Positions 22,649 through 36,684 are shown, counted from the first letter of the stretch. The stretch is DNA of 64,000 nucleotides from Opisthorchis felineus (GCA_004794785.1 SJOL01005988.1:45656-109655), one strand, 5' to 3'. Made by a program: numbers and translations. Notes: generated by a model from the sequence alone, not told the origin.

Positions 22649-25208
22649 GTGAGAAGTTAGTTTCATGACTGTCAGCGTATGAGGGTTTTCACCAAGATGA
22701 AAAAGCTTTGATAAATCATTAGTTAGATAGACATGTTTTGAGGTTTTTGACAATTAATACACTGATGTACAATTTCGAACTTCACTTATGTTCATTTCAT
22801 AATATAAATTCGTTGAATAGACAATACCCTTTATCAAAAACGAAACTTTCAACAGCAGAATCAACCACAAAAATAGAAACTTCATCGTAATGGCTAAGGA
22901 TTGTAGGGAGAAAGCACACTCATACATGACGCCTATGCGGGAACGAATAGATTTATCGGTTGGTTCTAACTACATAAACTATGACAAACGTACACAAAAG
23001 AGAGAACGACATAAGCAAGTAAGATAGATAGCCCCTTGTACTGGAACTGGCTCTTTCATGGAAAGCACACATGGTGATGATACATAGGCGGCCTTTTAGT
23101 TGGCCCTCTGAGTAAACCTCCCTCTGTAGAAGTCCATTGCAGGAGTACTGAGTTGCAATAAAGACGGAACAAACTGGAGTTTGAGCAGGTACTTCTCCGC
23201 TGAGCTTAGCTACTTGGATTGGATTGCTCTGTTTTGCAAAACCTACACAGACGTAAAGGGTATTTTAAAATCCAATATATTTTGCATAACTTATTAGAAC
23301 AATGACGTCTTTAGGTCTGCTTTATACCATAGGCCACCTATCCCATATCCTACGGTTGACAGACATTCTGCATATCATAAACCATCTGGTCAAAAAGGAG
23401 GACTTTTTTGGATGTCGAAATTATCTGCATGAGAAAAAGCTTCGTGTTTTTGAGTATAAAATTAAATAAAACTATCTTGAGTAAGCTACCTCAACTTTCT
23501 TTCATACGTTTTAATTTCTTTGAACTTCAGTAAAAGAGGCAATTGGGTATATGAAGAATTTCCTTGGTGAACTAAGCCATTTGTATGAAACTCCATCAAA
23601 TCTCACATGGGGTACCAGCTTTGATGAACTCAAATAATAGACACAAACTGATGTTTCAGTGGTTAAATTTTCTTCAGGTCTAGTGTTACAATTTCCTAAG
23701 TTCATTTTCCTTACTGTAGGAGGATTATAGAAACTTACCTAGGTGATACCTGAAGAATGTATGAATGTTGATTCCCCAGGTGGGGTTTGGACGGAACAAA
23801 ATCAGGAACAAAACTGGACTAGTGATTTGACCTTTTGTGTTCATAAAGCGTTTTGCTAATTCTATGGCCACACAGCATTTAAAGTGTACTTCAAAGTTCA
23901 GTGTGGCACAAGTTCTGAACGATTGAATAGTCAGTCTATTAAGCAGGAAGTTAGTCAGGAATATAAAATTGCTGTTGATAACAAATCAGTTCCCTGCACA
24001 GCATGTTTTCATTAGGACATCACTCTAGAATTATCATGCTTGTGGTTAGTTCCATGGAAAGGGAAAATTTTGGCGTAATGTGTCCAGGTCTGAATCCAAT
24101 CCTCCAACCTAAACATCGTATTTTCTTATCATTATTTTAGCATACTAAAATAGAATCAGTCCCTTTAATAACGATGGCTCCAGGTGATTTAAGATAACAA
24201 ATCAGGATATAATTTAACACCTATGCCGATTTGGAATATAACTGCTTTAGAATTCGACCGTTGCCCTCCGTTCGAAAGATATGCGAAAAAGACAATAGTG
24301 TGATGTAAACTGGGGAACACCAGTAGTTTTTGGTTTGTTATTTTGCGTACATAATCTGTCACCAGTTACCTTCTAATATCGTTTTAGGTAATCCGTCGTG
24401 GCAACGGTAGTTCAGTAATTTTGACACGCTTGATCTGTGAACTCGCCCACCCGTTTGTTATCAACTGACAATTGTGAGCGTCTTTACTTGAGAATTCTGG
24501 ATTTCGAGTATGATCGACTATCCTGAGTAACAGTCTCTCTCAAGGAATCTTGTCAACAGAACGTAATCGGCGATCCTGTTGACACAGTCCATTATCATTC
24601 GATGAGCGGGGCTTCAAAGCGTACACGAAAAAATCATACGCGCGAACACTAGTTACTTTAATAATGGACGTCTACCCAAGCACGATTCTTCCTCGGATTG
24701 TGGGATTGGCATACGGATGGTCGTGTTTGGACGCCCTTTGGTCTGTCCATCACGATTTGATTACCAGGGTAATTTCCAAGCCCGAAATTAATTATCTAAG
24801 CAGTACATCCGAGCACTATCCAGTGATTTTCATTGCTATTGCAAACATATTTAGTTTTTATCCTAACCGTTCACCGATGGTTGTCGTTAGCGTTAGTGTT
24901 TGGGGACACTAAGTTTTTTTCCAAAACTCTTTAGTTCAGTTTTAGCGTTTTTTTCCCTTCACACTACAGAAGGGACATTTTTTCTAAATGCATAATAAAT
25001 TGCTCAGACAACAAGACCTGACTACTTGAAAGAATATGGATCAAAACGATTGGATGTTTAGTTTGGCATTTCAATTTTAAACTATACTTAAAACTTGTCT
25101 CACTACTATAACATTTAAGCATGCTGACCATGGGTTCTTTTGTGAAGTATGATGACAGATTTTTGAACCCTGTCCGCAACAGTTGATTATAAGTGTATTC
25201 TAATTTAG
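22649..25208. other. Intron; nothing recognised
   Basis: About 2.6 kb. The 24664-24912 open frame has no family resemblance. Confidence 0.6.
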
Positions 25209-25683
25209 GATGGCCAACTCTACCTTCTAACGAACAAACACGTATTACGTGTGCCCGTGAACGCCTACGGATGTCACACTCAGCGGTCTCCAACAACATG
25301 TTCTCTCCCGAAGAATCCATACTGCAAATGGGAACAAACCGTGGAAATCTGTGAAGCAGTAAAAGTTGTTCAACTCACCTCGACGTCTGAAACAGCTACT
25401 GAAGACCGAGAAATTGAGGGGATTTATGACAGTTGTGGGAAAAATCCGCCAGATGACGCCGGTTGGGCAACATCTAGCTTTTGGTGGGACAGTGTTGCTC
25501 AGCTTACGGATATCAAAGGGGGTACAGGTGAATTGAGGTCCGAAGCGTCAGCTCTATTGCCTTGCCCACATATTCAATTGGCTGCCGGTAATGGCAATGA
25601 ACAAAACTTAACCTGTTGGTGTAAACCTTGCATTGACTGCAAACAGAGTGACGATTTTCGAGTGGAGCTCTCAAACTGCACGG
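25209..25683 (+). CDS. SEMA5: Semaphorin-5 exon: end of sema, PSI domain, degenerate TSR1
   Basis: Opens DGQLYLLTNKHVLRVPV, the last propeller strand (DGVLRVPL in relatives). This leads directly into a PSI domain, GCHTQRSPTTCSLPKNPYCK with the NPYCxWE core and closing Cys. A spacer follows, then a degenerate thrombospondin repeat (GWATSSFWWDS...LPCPH...NLTCWCKPCIDC...NC) whose CxC pattern mirrors the first repeat of vertebrate class 5 proteins (GSCLCRARSC). The acceptor is ATTTAG before 25209 and the donor ACG G|GTAAGT at 25684 leaves phase 1, the phase shared by all following TSR exons. Confidence 0.95.
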
Positions 25684-28096
25684 GTAAGTCGGATTTTTGC
25701 CGGTCCAAGCTTCTTGGAACCAGTTTCCCGTGACAGCAGGCTTTAACTCTGCAGGCTATGCTCTATTACCATACCTGAGCTTTTGAACCGAAATCCCGAA
25801 TCTGTTAGGTGTTCACTCATGACGAGTTAAGCGTTGTTTGCGCATGCATATATGTTTTTCTGAACAAACGTTCTGACGAAGAAAACTAACCCTTGTCAAA
25901 ACGATCCACTTGGTAGAAAAATCAATCGAATTTCAATTGATTTAAACAGCTTCACGTTACCATCTGTGACAGTACCTCGGTTCTTTCAGTAGTATGTGAT
26001 ACTACAGTATTCCCACCAACCAGACTGAAGCATGACAGAAGTGACCAGGTTACATATCTTGTGCACGTAACTCTGAGCCCAACTTGCAAGGTGATCACGT
26101 AAAAATAAATTAAGCGACCTGGATTAAAGTGGTGGAGAAAATGTGAAACACGCCCTGAACACCAGTGCTCCATCGTTCATTTCTAGTTCCTATTTTGCAC
26201 AACCCAGGGACATTGGTTGAACGCCATTATGCAACTATTCAACTCGTCAGCCGTAGCACTATTTGGTGGTTTATGTTATTACTCAGACAATCATGTTGTC
26301 AACATTACGACGGAAAGTTTACCACCAGTGTCACTGACCAATAATTGATATACGTCCGACTCTCGGCTGATGCTTTAAATTGTTTTCCAACTGTTTCACA
26401 CTGTGCCATCGCATTCCTAGCTCAGACTACACGAGCCTGTTTATCTTAAAATGAGTCCAGTTTAGTTTCATTTTAAGTACTTGGAATCGGATTGGGTACG
26501 CCATGCTCTATTACTACGGTGCAACAGAGTTGCGAACTTCCGAAATCACTTTGCAAATCTTACCAAGTGCAAATGTTTTCGTTATTCATGAATGACACCC
26601 CGTAAGTATCTGATGAAGGATAAAGTAATAGCGAGCAAATCACGTATTTCTCATGCCCCCCCCCAGAACTACCATTCAATAGGTGGTAGTTGTCAACTTC
26701 AATATGAAAAGTAGTTTAAGCATATCCTTGCGCTAATCCTTCAAGTATCTGGAATAATCAAATCAAGAGATGCGAACTATTAAGAGAAGACTGATGGAGG
26801 AGAACATTCACCATAAAAATGGAATTCTTTTTGAATTCGTAACGTTAGAACCAGGGGATTCGCTATTTTCCGCTTGGACTAATGATCGTTTTTGGCGTAA
26901 AAGCGTAGATATAGTAGACATGGAATATTTGGAACAGTTAAATAACCGAGGCTTTTGTAGCAAAACCTACCCGGACGACTAGGTGAGGTCAGCTAGTCGG
27001 TCAGTTTTTTAGCTACATGCAGTATAGCGAAGTACACTGGTTCCAGCAGTCAAAGCTTCGTCCATCGAGGTTTGGAAATACACCATAGGTGTCATATTTT
27101 TTGCGACACACATCAAAATGTGTTTCAAAACAACCGCATCAACAAACAAAAAGCAAAAAAGTGAAGTTTAGTTTAGTTTAGTCACTCCATTGATCGACAC
27201 ACTAAGGAGTCACTGTAAAGAAGCTACCAAATGAAGTTTTGAGACACTGTCATACTATTTAAAGTTGCACCAGTTTAGCTGCATAATGACCATTTTTAGA
27301 ATCGTTATTATTGGACTCCACCTAACCTGATGTGAGATGACCATGATCATCACTATCCTTATCACCACCACCATCATCATAATCACAAGAAGCGTCTGTG
27401 TCAGCCTCTAAACTGCTAGGTGAGCACGTTGCCCAAAGTTTTTTTAACCAGTGTTTCGGCGAAAAAAAACCTTATAGCTGAATAAATTTAGGCCATCACT
27501 GCCAAAGGACAGCTGTCAGTCCTAGGCTAAAGACCTGAGATTTCATGTCCGTTATTGACTGAAACAAACCTCCCTATCGATGTGTCTCCAGTCATTGGTG
27601 AGATTTTTCTTGTTCTAAGAACAACCTTGTACAGCCATCAGACTTGCCACAAAATATGATCAAGTTTAACGTGATTCTATATCATCTACTCCACCAAGCA
27701 CCATACATATGTTACTGTAGGTGACAACGTCGATCGATGGGGTGCCAACTCTCTCTGAAAGCAAGGCAAATGGCATGTCCTACCTAACTTATCTAGACGA
27801 GTTTGGATGCGTTAGCTCGTGTTTATGTAATGTATAAAATAATGACTCTTGCATTGTGATCGGTGTCTAAAAAAACCTAACTCTTCCAGTATTTTCGTGG
27901 TTGCTTAGAAGCACCCTACCTCTACCATCGGCCTTAATAACGTAGAGTTGCTCACTACGCTTGAGTGTCTATGGATAGTCAGCTTAAATCACACCACGAC
28001 CGAGAAATTAGCAATCATATATTATATGGATTCAAACACCCAGCTACAAACAATAGTTATGCTTTTGACCTCACGTTTATAACTCTCTCAATACAG
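25684..28096. other. Intron; simple repeats only
   Basis: Contains a C9 run (about 26657) and a (GTTTA)n-type tract near 27162-27183 that resembles the tail of a minus-strand SINE, but no tRNA boxes follow. No gene supported. Confidence 0.5.
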
Positions 28097-28345
28097 TTCT
28101 TCCATCCTGGTCACCTTGGTCTCCATGGTCTTCGTGTCAATCCTCATGTGGCTCCGGTGTACGATCCCGGACGAGGATATGCGACAGTCCTGGTCCATTG
28201 GAAATTGCGCACTTGGATCACACGACATCCCTGCTAAGTTGTAAATCGAATATCTCGAATGTTATTGGTGGAGAGGTCGACGACAGTGCACCGCGTACAC
28301 AAATGCAATTTAAATACTGCAGTGCGCATCCCGCTTGTGATGACA
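28097..28345 (+). CDS. SEMA5: Semaphorin-5 exon: thrombospondin type 1 repeat 2
   Basis: Encodes [20 protein letters not shown] then [13 protein letters not shown], a textbook TSR: a three-Trp ladder, CSxTCG-like CQSSCGSG, and RxRxRxC layers. A long Cys-containing insert and [10 protein letters not shown] close it. It is easily missed because a longer open frame overlaps in another register. The acceptor is CAATACAG before 28097 and the donor GAC A|GTGAGT at 28346, phase 1 in and out (249 nt). It corresponds to TSR2 of class 5 semaphorins, which bind proteoglycans. Confidence 0.93.
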
Positions 28346-30264
28346 GTGAGTCATCCACCAAGTCTAGACAAATATTGAAATTCTATCTTGTTACGACTGG
28401 TACATTTAGTTTAGACGCAGGTACTTTCATATGAGCCCATCAGAATCCTTGCTTGCCTACTGTGATAGATGTCCGTTCCCAAGATGTATAATAATTGAGG
28501 TGATCAGTTTGAAGTTCAGATTCGAAACTTAAAGCGGGCCGTGAAAGAATCAGAAACTGAGAAGAGGAAGTTGAAGACAAAACATAAACGATGGAAACTT
28601 GGAGATGATGAGTGGTAAACTTTATTTTAAACGAGAAAAAACGATTGTTTACAGTGACGAACGACGGACACTGTTCCATAACTATGTCGTCATTCTGAAA
28701 CTCATGCCATGTTGCCATGTAGTTTTGTCCTATTCGACTGCAAGTTTTGCATGTAATCAACAAACTTCTGAGTTCGGCAGGACTCACTGAAGATTCTCTC
28801 AAGAAAACTGCCATCGGATCTTGAAAAAATCAGTCTCACCAGTTCTGGAGTTACACCTTATTAGAGGTTTTACTCTGACAGGGGGCGAAGAAATGCTAGA
28901 ACGATGGACGCTCCCGATAAAGTTTTATTCTATTATTATCCCAAAAGTGTCCTCCTTTGTGGTTATCCTTAAGATACATCATAGCGAGGGATATGCAACA
29001 ATGAGTTGTTAGCTATGGTGACAACTTTCTACTTTATAGGGACTACTGCATGTAGGCACACCATTTAAGAGTAATGGGACGGAACGTCACCATAGAAAAT
29101 ATGGAGTGAGAACACAATACGTAAGAGAAAATAGCTCACCTGAAAGCGATCTGCAGCAGACTTCATCTATGAGGAACGCAATGTTCCTGATATCCTAAAA
29201 TTGTGCTGACCATTAATAATTTAGAATGCCATGACTTATAAGTTGCCGAAGCGTGGTTTATTCCGATTTTATGGGTTAATTATCGGTTTTCAAGCACCAT
29301 TATTTTCATTGTGAAACTGATTCTGTCATCTCCGGCAAGAAAAAAAGCGACATTATTAGTAACGTTTTACCGTATCCGGTTTGCAAGCTTGTGCTTGTGC
29401 AAAAAGAACAACGCATTGCCCTGAAAACTTTGCTCGAAGTTGCTTATTAGTTGTGAAACTTACCATCATGAACTTCTAATGGAGAAATCCATTGAAGGTC
29501 TGTTCACAGTGCTCAATGAAATGCCGATTTCAGATTTCCTAACTAGCTTCAACCGATATTTTTTGCTGAAGCTTCAGACGACGCAAGTGTTTTTCAGGCC
29601 CCACTTATATAGGTAGAGTAAAATATGTTGTGAGCACAAGACCCCAATAACTCCAAACTGCTGCATGACATTTAATGGAGTCGTGTTTGAGTGGACTTGT
29701 TGGACCAGTTGTGTGTTGTTTCGAGATCCAGAGAATCTATCTCATCATTATGATTGGTCCTCATGCTGTCTTGGCGCGATGACTGTGGTCGGTCCATACA
29801 GGAGCGGCGAAGCACAAGAGTGGGTTCTCGCTCATATTAGAGCTCAGCTGCAATGCCCATCCTCAACCTTGCGGCATTCAATCTCCAGGTTGTTGTACCT
29901 ACGCTCGCTGAAAGAAAGTGTGCAGTCACGTCCGGTCAGGCAAAAATGTTCACACGTAAGTGCTGTCATCAGCTCAACGAACTGAACAACGACCGGTTAA
30001 CTGCCTTGGTTGTAACCACGTATTTAACCGCCTGTCAGGACTACCAATGACTGATCACTACTTACAACGTTCACTGTTAAAAGAACAGAACTCCAGAATG
30101 CACTCGAACAGTACGCAGTATTACGTTGAGCAACTACTGATTCACGCGTTTAGTCTATACTGATAAGCAGCCGACTCCCTTACTTGAAATTCCCCCTGAT
30201 TTAGCGATGCCACCGGCTTGGTTTTGCCCTCAACTCATACTTGTCTAATTTTTTGGTTCTGCAG
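28346..30264. other. Intron with a decayed SINE
   Basis: Holds an old SINE remnant at 29780-29950 (minus). The 124-codon minus frame at 28440-28814 has no recognisable domain. Confidence 0.5.
29780..29950 (-). mobile_element. Decayed tRNA/hammerhead SINE, minus copy
   Basis: On the minus strand, GGAGATTGAATGCC (B-box remnant) is followed by GGATGGGCATTGCAGCTGAG, then GCUC/GAGC stem II around UAAUAU, GAGAA in place of GAAA, and CCCACUC. This is the family-1 order and spacing with the UGA of CUGAUGA lost. Confidence 0.5.
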
Positions 30265-30492
30265 ACACTAACGCGGATAAACAAAGCTTACGTGGAGCAA
30301 ACACTACAGATTTGTCATATGCCTGGAGTGAGTGGAGCCCATGCTCAAGTAACTGCGGCCTTGGTGTACGAACAAGATCAAGGATTTGTGATGCACTGCG
30401 TCGACAGCTGACAGCTGCAGGTAGCCACGATTGCATTACTGTTGGGCCAGGCGCGACGGAGAATGAACTGTGTGTAAACAGTAGTTGTCCAG
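30265..30492 (+). CDS. SEMA5: Semaphorin-5 exon: thrombospondin type 1 repeat 3
   Basis: Encodes TNADKQSLRGANTTDLSY, then AWSEWSPCSSNCGLGVRTRS and RICDALRR, ending LCVNSSCP. The WSEWSPCSSNCGxGxxxRxRxC core is canonical; the Cys count fits one TSR. NTT is a potential N-glycosylation site. The acceptor is TTCTGCAG before 30265 and the donor CCA G|GTAGTT at 30493, phase 1 in and out. Confidence 0.96.
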
Positions 30493-33400
30493 GTAGTTTT
30501 GGCATATCCGTTTTCCTTCCACCCACTCATTGCAAACACTCCGCTACCGGTTTAAATATGTGAACTTCTAAGCAAGGTACGAGTCTGGAATACGAGTGTA
30601 TCGACTGCGTGATTAAAAATGGCATAAAGGTAAACACATTTTGGACGGTAAGATTCGAAGAAAAAAAGCTCGGCAATCTTTCGTACAGTTCATCCATTCC
30701 ACAAGTTGGTATATTTCTCATTACTTGTCCAATACTTCATTGATGCATTCCTCTATACAGGCAGAGTTTTTGCAATTGATGACATAGTCATTTTCACCCG
30801 TACAGTTTATCTAAACAGATCGACGTTTTTAAGTGATGGTAGGACGAAATCTGTGGATTAAGGTTGCTCCAGTCTTAAACAAATTTGTCAGTAGGGCTGT
30901 ACAGCTTTCCTTCATCAAATGTTTTACTATACTAGAGCGTGAGTATCTTATGAAAGAAGCAGACTCGATCTTAGTCCCATAGACGAATACTCGCAAGAGG
31001 TCTCTTACCACGTACTCTTTGCCCATAATTTCGTAAGCATGGTATTCTGATCACCCAGTAGTCTTCACTTAGGCGCAATTGAAGAAATGTGTTTCGGATG
31101 CTGTGGCACGGATGTAGCTCTACTTGTATTATGTTTAAGAGAGATGGAGGTTGTGTGACTTCACTACAAAAATACCAAGCAGGGGAATAGTCTTCCATGG
31201 GATGGGTGGATGAAACTACTTTCCACGGTGATGTTACCTTCTGTCAATCTTGCAGGTAGTACTTGTTTGTACAAAGGCTAAAGACACTTTCATATAAATA
31301 GCAAGTAATTAAGCGAACATAAGTTGCCTCGAATTCCCACTAAACTTCATGGTCGTATCGGATAAGTGCCTTCCCCATACTACTTCGTCCTCAGTGATGA
31401 ATGCACTGTGGGTCTATTATTTGTAGCCGAAATTTTCAATACCATCAGACAAATATCTATAAGAATTTGGTACGTTAGAACGCTCCTTGAATCTGACAGT
31501 AAATCTGTCATGTTGCGTACCATTCACTAGTGTCGCATGGACATTTTCTCATCTCCCTAGCGTCGGATTTGGACACATAAATTCCCTCGTACGAAGTTCC
31601 ATTGGACTCATTTCAGGTTACCTCGAGTCATCGTAACGTTGCAAATACCTTTAGCCAGAATAACGGAGGCATCCGCATTTCATGAGCTTTTATGCAATCC
31701 AGAAATGACACTTCGTAATTCAGTTCTGAAGGTACCTCTTTTGATGCTTTACTATTCTTTGAACTCACAAAATTTGTTAATTTCCACCTGAAAAACTGAT
31801 GTTTTGGGCAGCTACGCGACAGTTTTAACGGAAGTCCCAGTTTCGATATTTTAGTATCATCCGGTAACGGGAGTGCAGCCACCAGTCCACCTAACAACTT
31901 TAGTTGTTTTATCATCGGACAAACTTATCGTGGCAAACCCTGTAGGTCCCAGTCAGATGTATGTTTCAAGCAGATGCACCCGACATCAAGGGGGTAATCC
32001 CACACACTGACAGATAATGGATCAGCGACCAGCCAGACTGACTCTATCCATATAAAATTGTATTGATCATCTGTTGAGAACTGTCAATTACAGCAGAGGA
32101 TCAAAAATTCAGCAGAGCTAGTTGCAAACGCAAGCTGGCCCATGTAGAATTCGAATCACAGTTGGAAATGTGTCGGAAAGGTTTTTTCTTTAAGCAACTG
32201 TAGGATGTGAAATGACATCTTTCACTGGAAGGAACCAATGAGATCAAGGTCAGGCTTGGCCATTCGCATTCGAAGCTGGTTTAGAATAAAGAAAGTAGTA
32301 AGTGATGACGAATGAGGAAACTTCCTGTCTCGTCATAAACCGTCACCCAGTGAACAGTTTCAGTCCAGTTTGTACCAGTTATCAAGAAGAGGTCTAGGCA
32401 GGCGCTACTGAACAGTATAGAATTCACCAAAATCAAAAGGCATATAATCTTGAGACCTTTTGGCCAGGCTCGAATCCCTCACCCCCACCGACCAAAGGGA
32501 ACCTTGGTGTCATTATAAAAACTGCACGGCACCAGCTCCTTTGTTGATCTGATTTCTTTAAAATAACGAATATCAACTGCCATTTTATTTCCAGCAACTT
32601 CAGTATGTCGCCGACTTCTGAGGCGTAGTTAGATCGGTAAAAAAATTACACAGTTTATTGTATCATCCTCAGAAAGCAATCTCGAGATGGACGAATTTGC
32701 TCCTATGTGTCTATGACTATTACCTTCTGGCAGCGACGTACCATTTGAATCCAAAAAATGCGTAACTTCACAAAGATGCGAAATTTCTTACCCCGTGGAA
32801 AATCCACAGGACGATTATGTTCCAGAATTGCTCAGGTCTAGTACAGACTCAGAAGCGCTCGATAGCCTAAATCGAATAACCCCTCTCGTGCATCGAGCGT
32901 GGATATAGTGCCCTGGATTTTTCCGTCTTCTGCTACTTGCCCATCACTGAAGGCTTATATCAGGGGTGTTTTTCTGTTCAAAAATCGATTTGATGTTTGA
33001 CAAATCCACGCAACGTGTTAGTGCTTGCTCGAGAATGAGTTCACTGACGCACTGAGAAGCCTTGTCAAAGTTGTTGGGTACTCCTCCGTTATTGGGCATA
33101 TTCTGCAGTTCCCTGGCCAGGGACATCTTCACCAACTTATCTTAACAAAGCCACGGAAATTTGAAATTACACCATACACCGGTATTCCTGCACGGTAGGC
33201 TAGATGCAATAGATGAGATGGGATACTCGCTTGAAATTCGTAATTTATTCCTCTAAAGGTACTCTTATTATCCAAAAATGTTTCTTCTTCTCAGTTGAGA
33301 TGGATCTACAAAAAGAATAAATAGGCATAAAATGCGACCCAGGTGAGATGTGGCTGTTTCAGCTCATAGGCAATCTACAGCCTGTTTTAATTTGTATCTA

Positions 33401-36400
33401 CTGACAAAGACGCCACAAATATCAAAAAGTTGTAGTTCGACTGCGATGTGGGCATAACTGTGCGGAAATCGACCATCAGTGGGCACTGACCCTGCGAATA
33501 TTAGCAAGAAAGTTGAAACGGGTTTAGAGTGTGGTTCAATACCTCTGAAATTTTCAGCCTGAGTTACTTTGATTAGGCACTACAAAATCAAACTCCAGAG
33601 CCAAGTAAGCCCTTCATCGCTAACACAATGTGGGCAAAATATCGAGAAAATTGGCTTGATTTGCCACCATGGAGTGAGAATCAACCTAGCTGGATGTGGA
33701 ATTCCATCACCACCGGTCACCTCCTGGACACTTTTCTATCAAGTGGCATGTTACCTGCCACCCAAAGTCACTCTCTTGTGGAAGCCACGGCTTGCAGAAG
33801 GAGAAATACCCCATTACATAGAAAACGGCGCAGCTGTAAACTTCACTTTCGTGATAATATTTTAGGCGCGAGCTTTTGTAGGTTATAAACTGACCTGTAC
33901 TTTTTCCACTCCAAGGATAAAATGTACTGAGACGGTGGAAGTTTTAGTGATAACTTTTTATTACCGCCATCGCCAACGCATCCTTCAATCACTTGTCAGC
34001 AGTTATTGGGAGTTCTGTTTGCTACGCAGTCCCACACAATACAATCCTATGGTACAGTAATCTTTTAGCAAGGATTTAGGGAATAGCCTATTCAACAGGA
34101 CGTTGCTTGCTGTACGATTCTTGTTCTGTCACAATTCTTTTATACGCGCCAATCAAGAGCCGATCTCGGGATATTGGAGTGGCTTATTTGCTCCTCTAGA
34201 AGAAATATGACAGCCTCCTGATTAAGTGCAAAACTCTATTTTATTTTCAAGGTCTTGACCAGAAGGGAAAAATATGATCACACCACTAGAAACCAAAATA
34301 AACCTTGTGTCGTTCGCTATGTGGACTAGTAAAATGTCTCAGACAAACCATTTCAGAACATAGAAGTTGCCGGTGGATGCAGAGTAGCTTTTTTTCACTG
34401 CTTTGTGAAGGTGTTTCAAAGCATACTTTGAGTACAGGGTCACGGAAAAGAGAAAACAAAACATAACATCACACCCAATACATGTTTACACAAATAGCAC
34501 TAAATGGCTTCTATTGTACCACGGTTTTGGGACAAACAAATATGCACCTTTTAAGCAGTTAAAAGAATCTTACATCACATGCATTAAGTGATTCACTGCC
34601 TAAATTTTTGCATTTATTGATGATATATCATATTATCATGAATGATGATAATGGAGAACCGTGGAAAACTTTTGAACCATTCGAAATGGTTTGGACAATT
34701 AGTCTAAAGATACAGCTTCATCGTTGGACAGATTTTTAGCTCAGTTGACCTCGCGTTGCGTATTAGTGTAGCTAACAATTTTTTAATGCTTTTGCTTGAT
34801 ATGAATACAGCGACTGCTTGAGGTTCACTAGTTTGTTGCCGGCGCATGGATGGTCAGCATTCAATTCTTGTGACAAGGTCAGGTCGTACAGTTAATTAAT
34901 AAATAGTCACGTTGGCGTTGTCTTGGCTGAAGTGATCGCACATTGCTCTGGTAGGGTTCGCTGCTTCTGGGCCGCGGTGGAGTGTTGGTTGCGCTTCTGG
35001 CTTGACCGTCTTGTGTGCCCTCAGTGGTATTTCCCATCCATTCGTCAACGTATCGCTCAGTCTCTCCTAGAGCTGTGGTACATTTGAGTTGTTACGTTGA
35101 GCTCACAAACCCTGGCCCTGAGGATCCCAGCGATTTTGCTAACGAAAGACAATGGTAGTTTCTTTTATGGGCTAGGCTAGCATAAAGAGCCGTTCAACGT
35201 TCGAACTGATGGTCTGATGGAGTCTTCGTGGCCAAGAAGACAGCCGTCACCTAGTCTGGTGCCAGTCGGACGGATATGCTGCTACGGAACATTAATTTAC
35301 CTGGTTCAGTAACCCGACGAATTACTCCGATGTGCATGGAGGATCAAGATAGTTATATGATGCGCACATGGCACTTCTTTCGCCGCCCATTCGTTACACA
35401 AAATTCAATATCAGTGATCTTGTAACTGTTTGTGGGCTGTCTGGCGTGTTCCAGGTGAAAAATAACCCAAGCGGCTTGGTAATTGCTGTGTACAGTTACC
35501 ATGAGATTGGCAAAGCACCACCCAATTAGAAGGTAACGTATGGCATACTTAACGAATAAATTCAAGCACAAACATGATTTGCGTAGGCAACATGTCAGAT
35601 AGTCAGACGTCACACGGACTGGATACAGGAACGTAGATGCGTAAAGATGGGCGTGCGTGAGAGAACTCGACTTGCTGCCTGTGGTTGCATGTCACTTAAT
35701 AGGCGATTTTTTGCTAAATTCATTTCGCAGATAGACCCTATCCTCAGTAAAAATCGGCACTTTTGGGTAGACTGGTGTCTGATTTCAAAACGAAGACGTA
35801 TTTGAAACTCAGGATCCAAACAAGTTGAATCCGGCGTCCTGATGTTGAATAAGATAACTACCGTTGGAGCAAAGGAATGATAAGTGCGCTTGTGTTGCAT
35901 GCTCGGTGTCCTGAATAGAGTAATTTCCCCACAAGTAGCCCCGTAAAAAGGATTACTAACCCAAAGCATCCTTCTTTAGCCACAATGAACCTAACCGATC
36001 TGCAAAAGTGGCCCAAAGAGGCCTCCCTATGGTGTCCATTCTTCCACGGGGTGTTAGTTTATCGTGCTTTGTTCAGTCAAGCAGCACAGACTACTAGTGG
36101 CGATATTTAAGGCCATCAGTCATAAAGATTGGCGTGGCTGCCATCTGCGTGCGAAATTTCCTGAACCTGGCCTAGCTATAAGCTACAAATCGAGTGATGA
36201 TCATCGCGCAGCACACGTAATCACGCTTGATTTCGAAAGCGCATGGCATCACTCCAGAATAGTATAAGAGCTATTACGGTCAAATTGCATCCGATGACGA
36301 AGGATCTGTGGAAGATCATTTGGAAATTAAATAAAGTGGTGGTTTACTTCCGACGGAATGTTTATGGTGGAATTACGTCCTCAATCTAATTGAATTTATA

Positions 36401-36468
36401 ACTACCCAATCAATAGAATACCTCCATTCAGTGATACAATTTTCATGACCGGTCCATTCATTTTACAG
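30493..36468. other. Long intron; no supported element
   Basis: This 6 kb intron has overlapping open frames at 33569-33888 and minus frames at 35353-35969. None shows a recognisable domain or paired splice sites in the semaphorin phase. Some of it may be very old retroelement sequence. Confidence 0.5.
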
Positions 36469-36684
36469 ACACTACCGTCTTCACGCAGTGGACGGAGTGG
36501 CTAGAACCACTGGCAAATCAGAAGAATGGAGGATTACAACCAATCGTTGACAGCGCCCGTCATCAACGAATTCGATTCGTGTGTAGCGTAACTAACGTAT
36601 CCGGATCGGGCTTACACATCGGGCGCGTTCAATACATGGAAAGACGTTGCGCAGCATGGGATGGACCATGTACTCCAGTTTCAG
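36469..36684 (+). CDS. SEMA5: Semaphorin-5 exon: atypical TSR4 (WTEW type)
   Basis: Encodes TTVFTQWTEWLEPLANQKNG, then HQRIRFVCSV, HIGRVQYMERRC and GPCTPVS. It lacks the usual WSxC and matches the aberrant fourth repeat of vertebrate class 5 proteins (WTPW...QEQRFRxTCRA...GRxRxETRxC). Conservation of this oddity is strong evidence of orthology. The acceptor is TTTTACAG before 36469; the donor TCA G|GTTGTT at 36685 is weak at position +3/+4. Phase 1 in and out. Confidence 0.92.

Noticed and set aside
24964..25320. 118-codon minus-strand frame
   Set aside because: Overlaps the sema/PSI exon antisense and shows no domain.
27965..28237. 90-codon plus-strand frame
   Set aside because: Wrong register over the TSR2 exon; the adjacent frame gives the canonical thrombospondin repeat with proper splice sites.
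28440..28814. 124-codon minus-strand intronic frame
   Set aside because: No recognisable motif, no transposon signature and no conserved features; chance length is plausible.
33569..33888. Two overlapping plus-strand frames examined as a possible missing TSR exon
   Set aside because: No Trp/Cys ladder in any register, and the seven repeats are already accounted for.
35353..35969. Minus-strand frames considered as RT palm-domain remnants (LFNIRTPDS resembling LDIRAAFDS)
   Set aside because: A single short resemblance with no neighbouring RT motifs; too weak to call.
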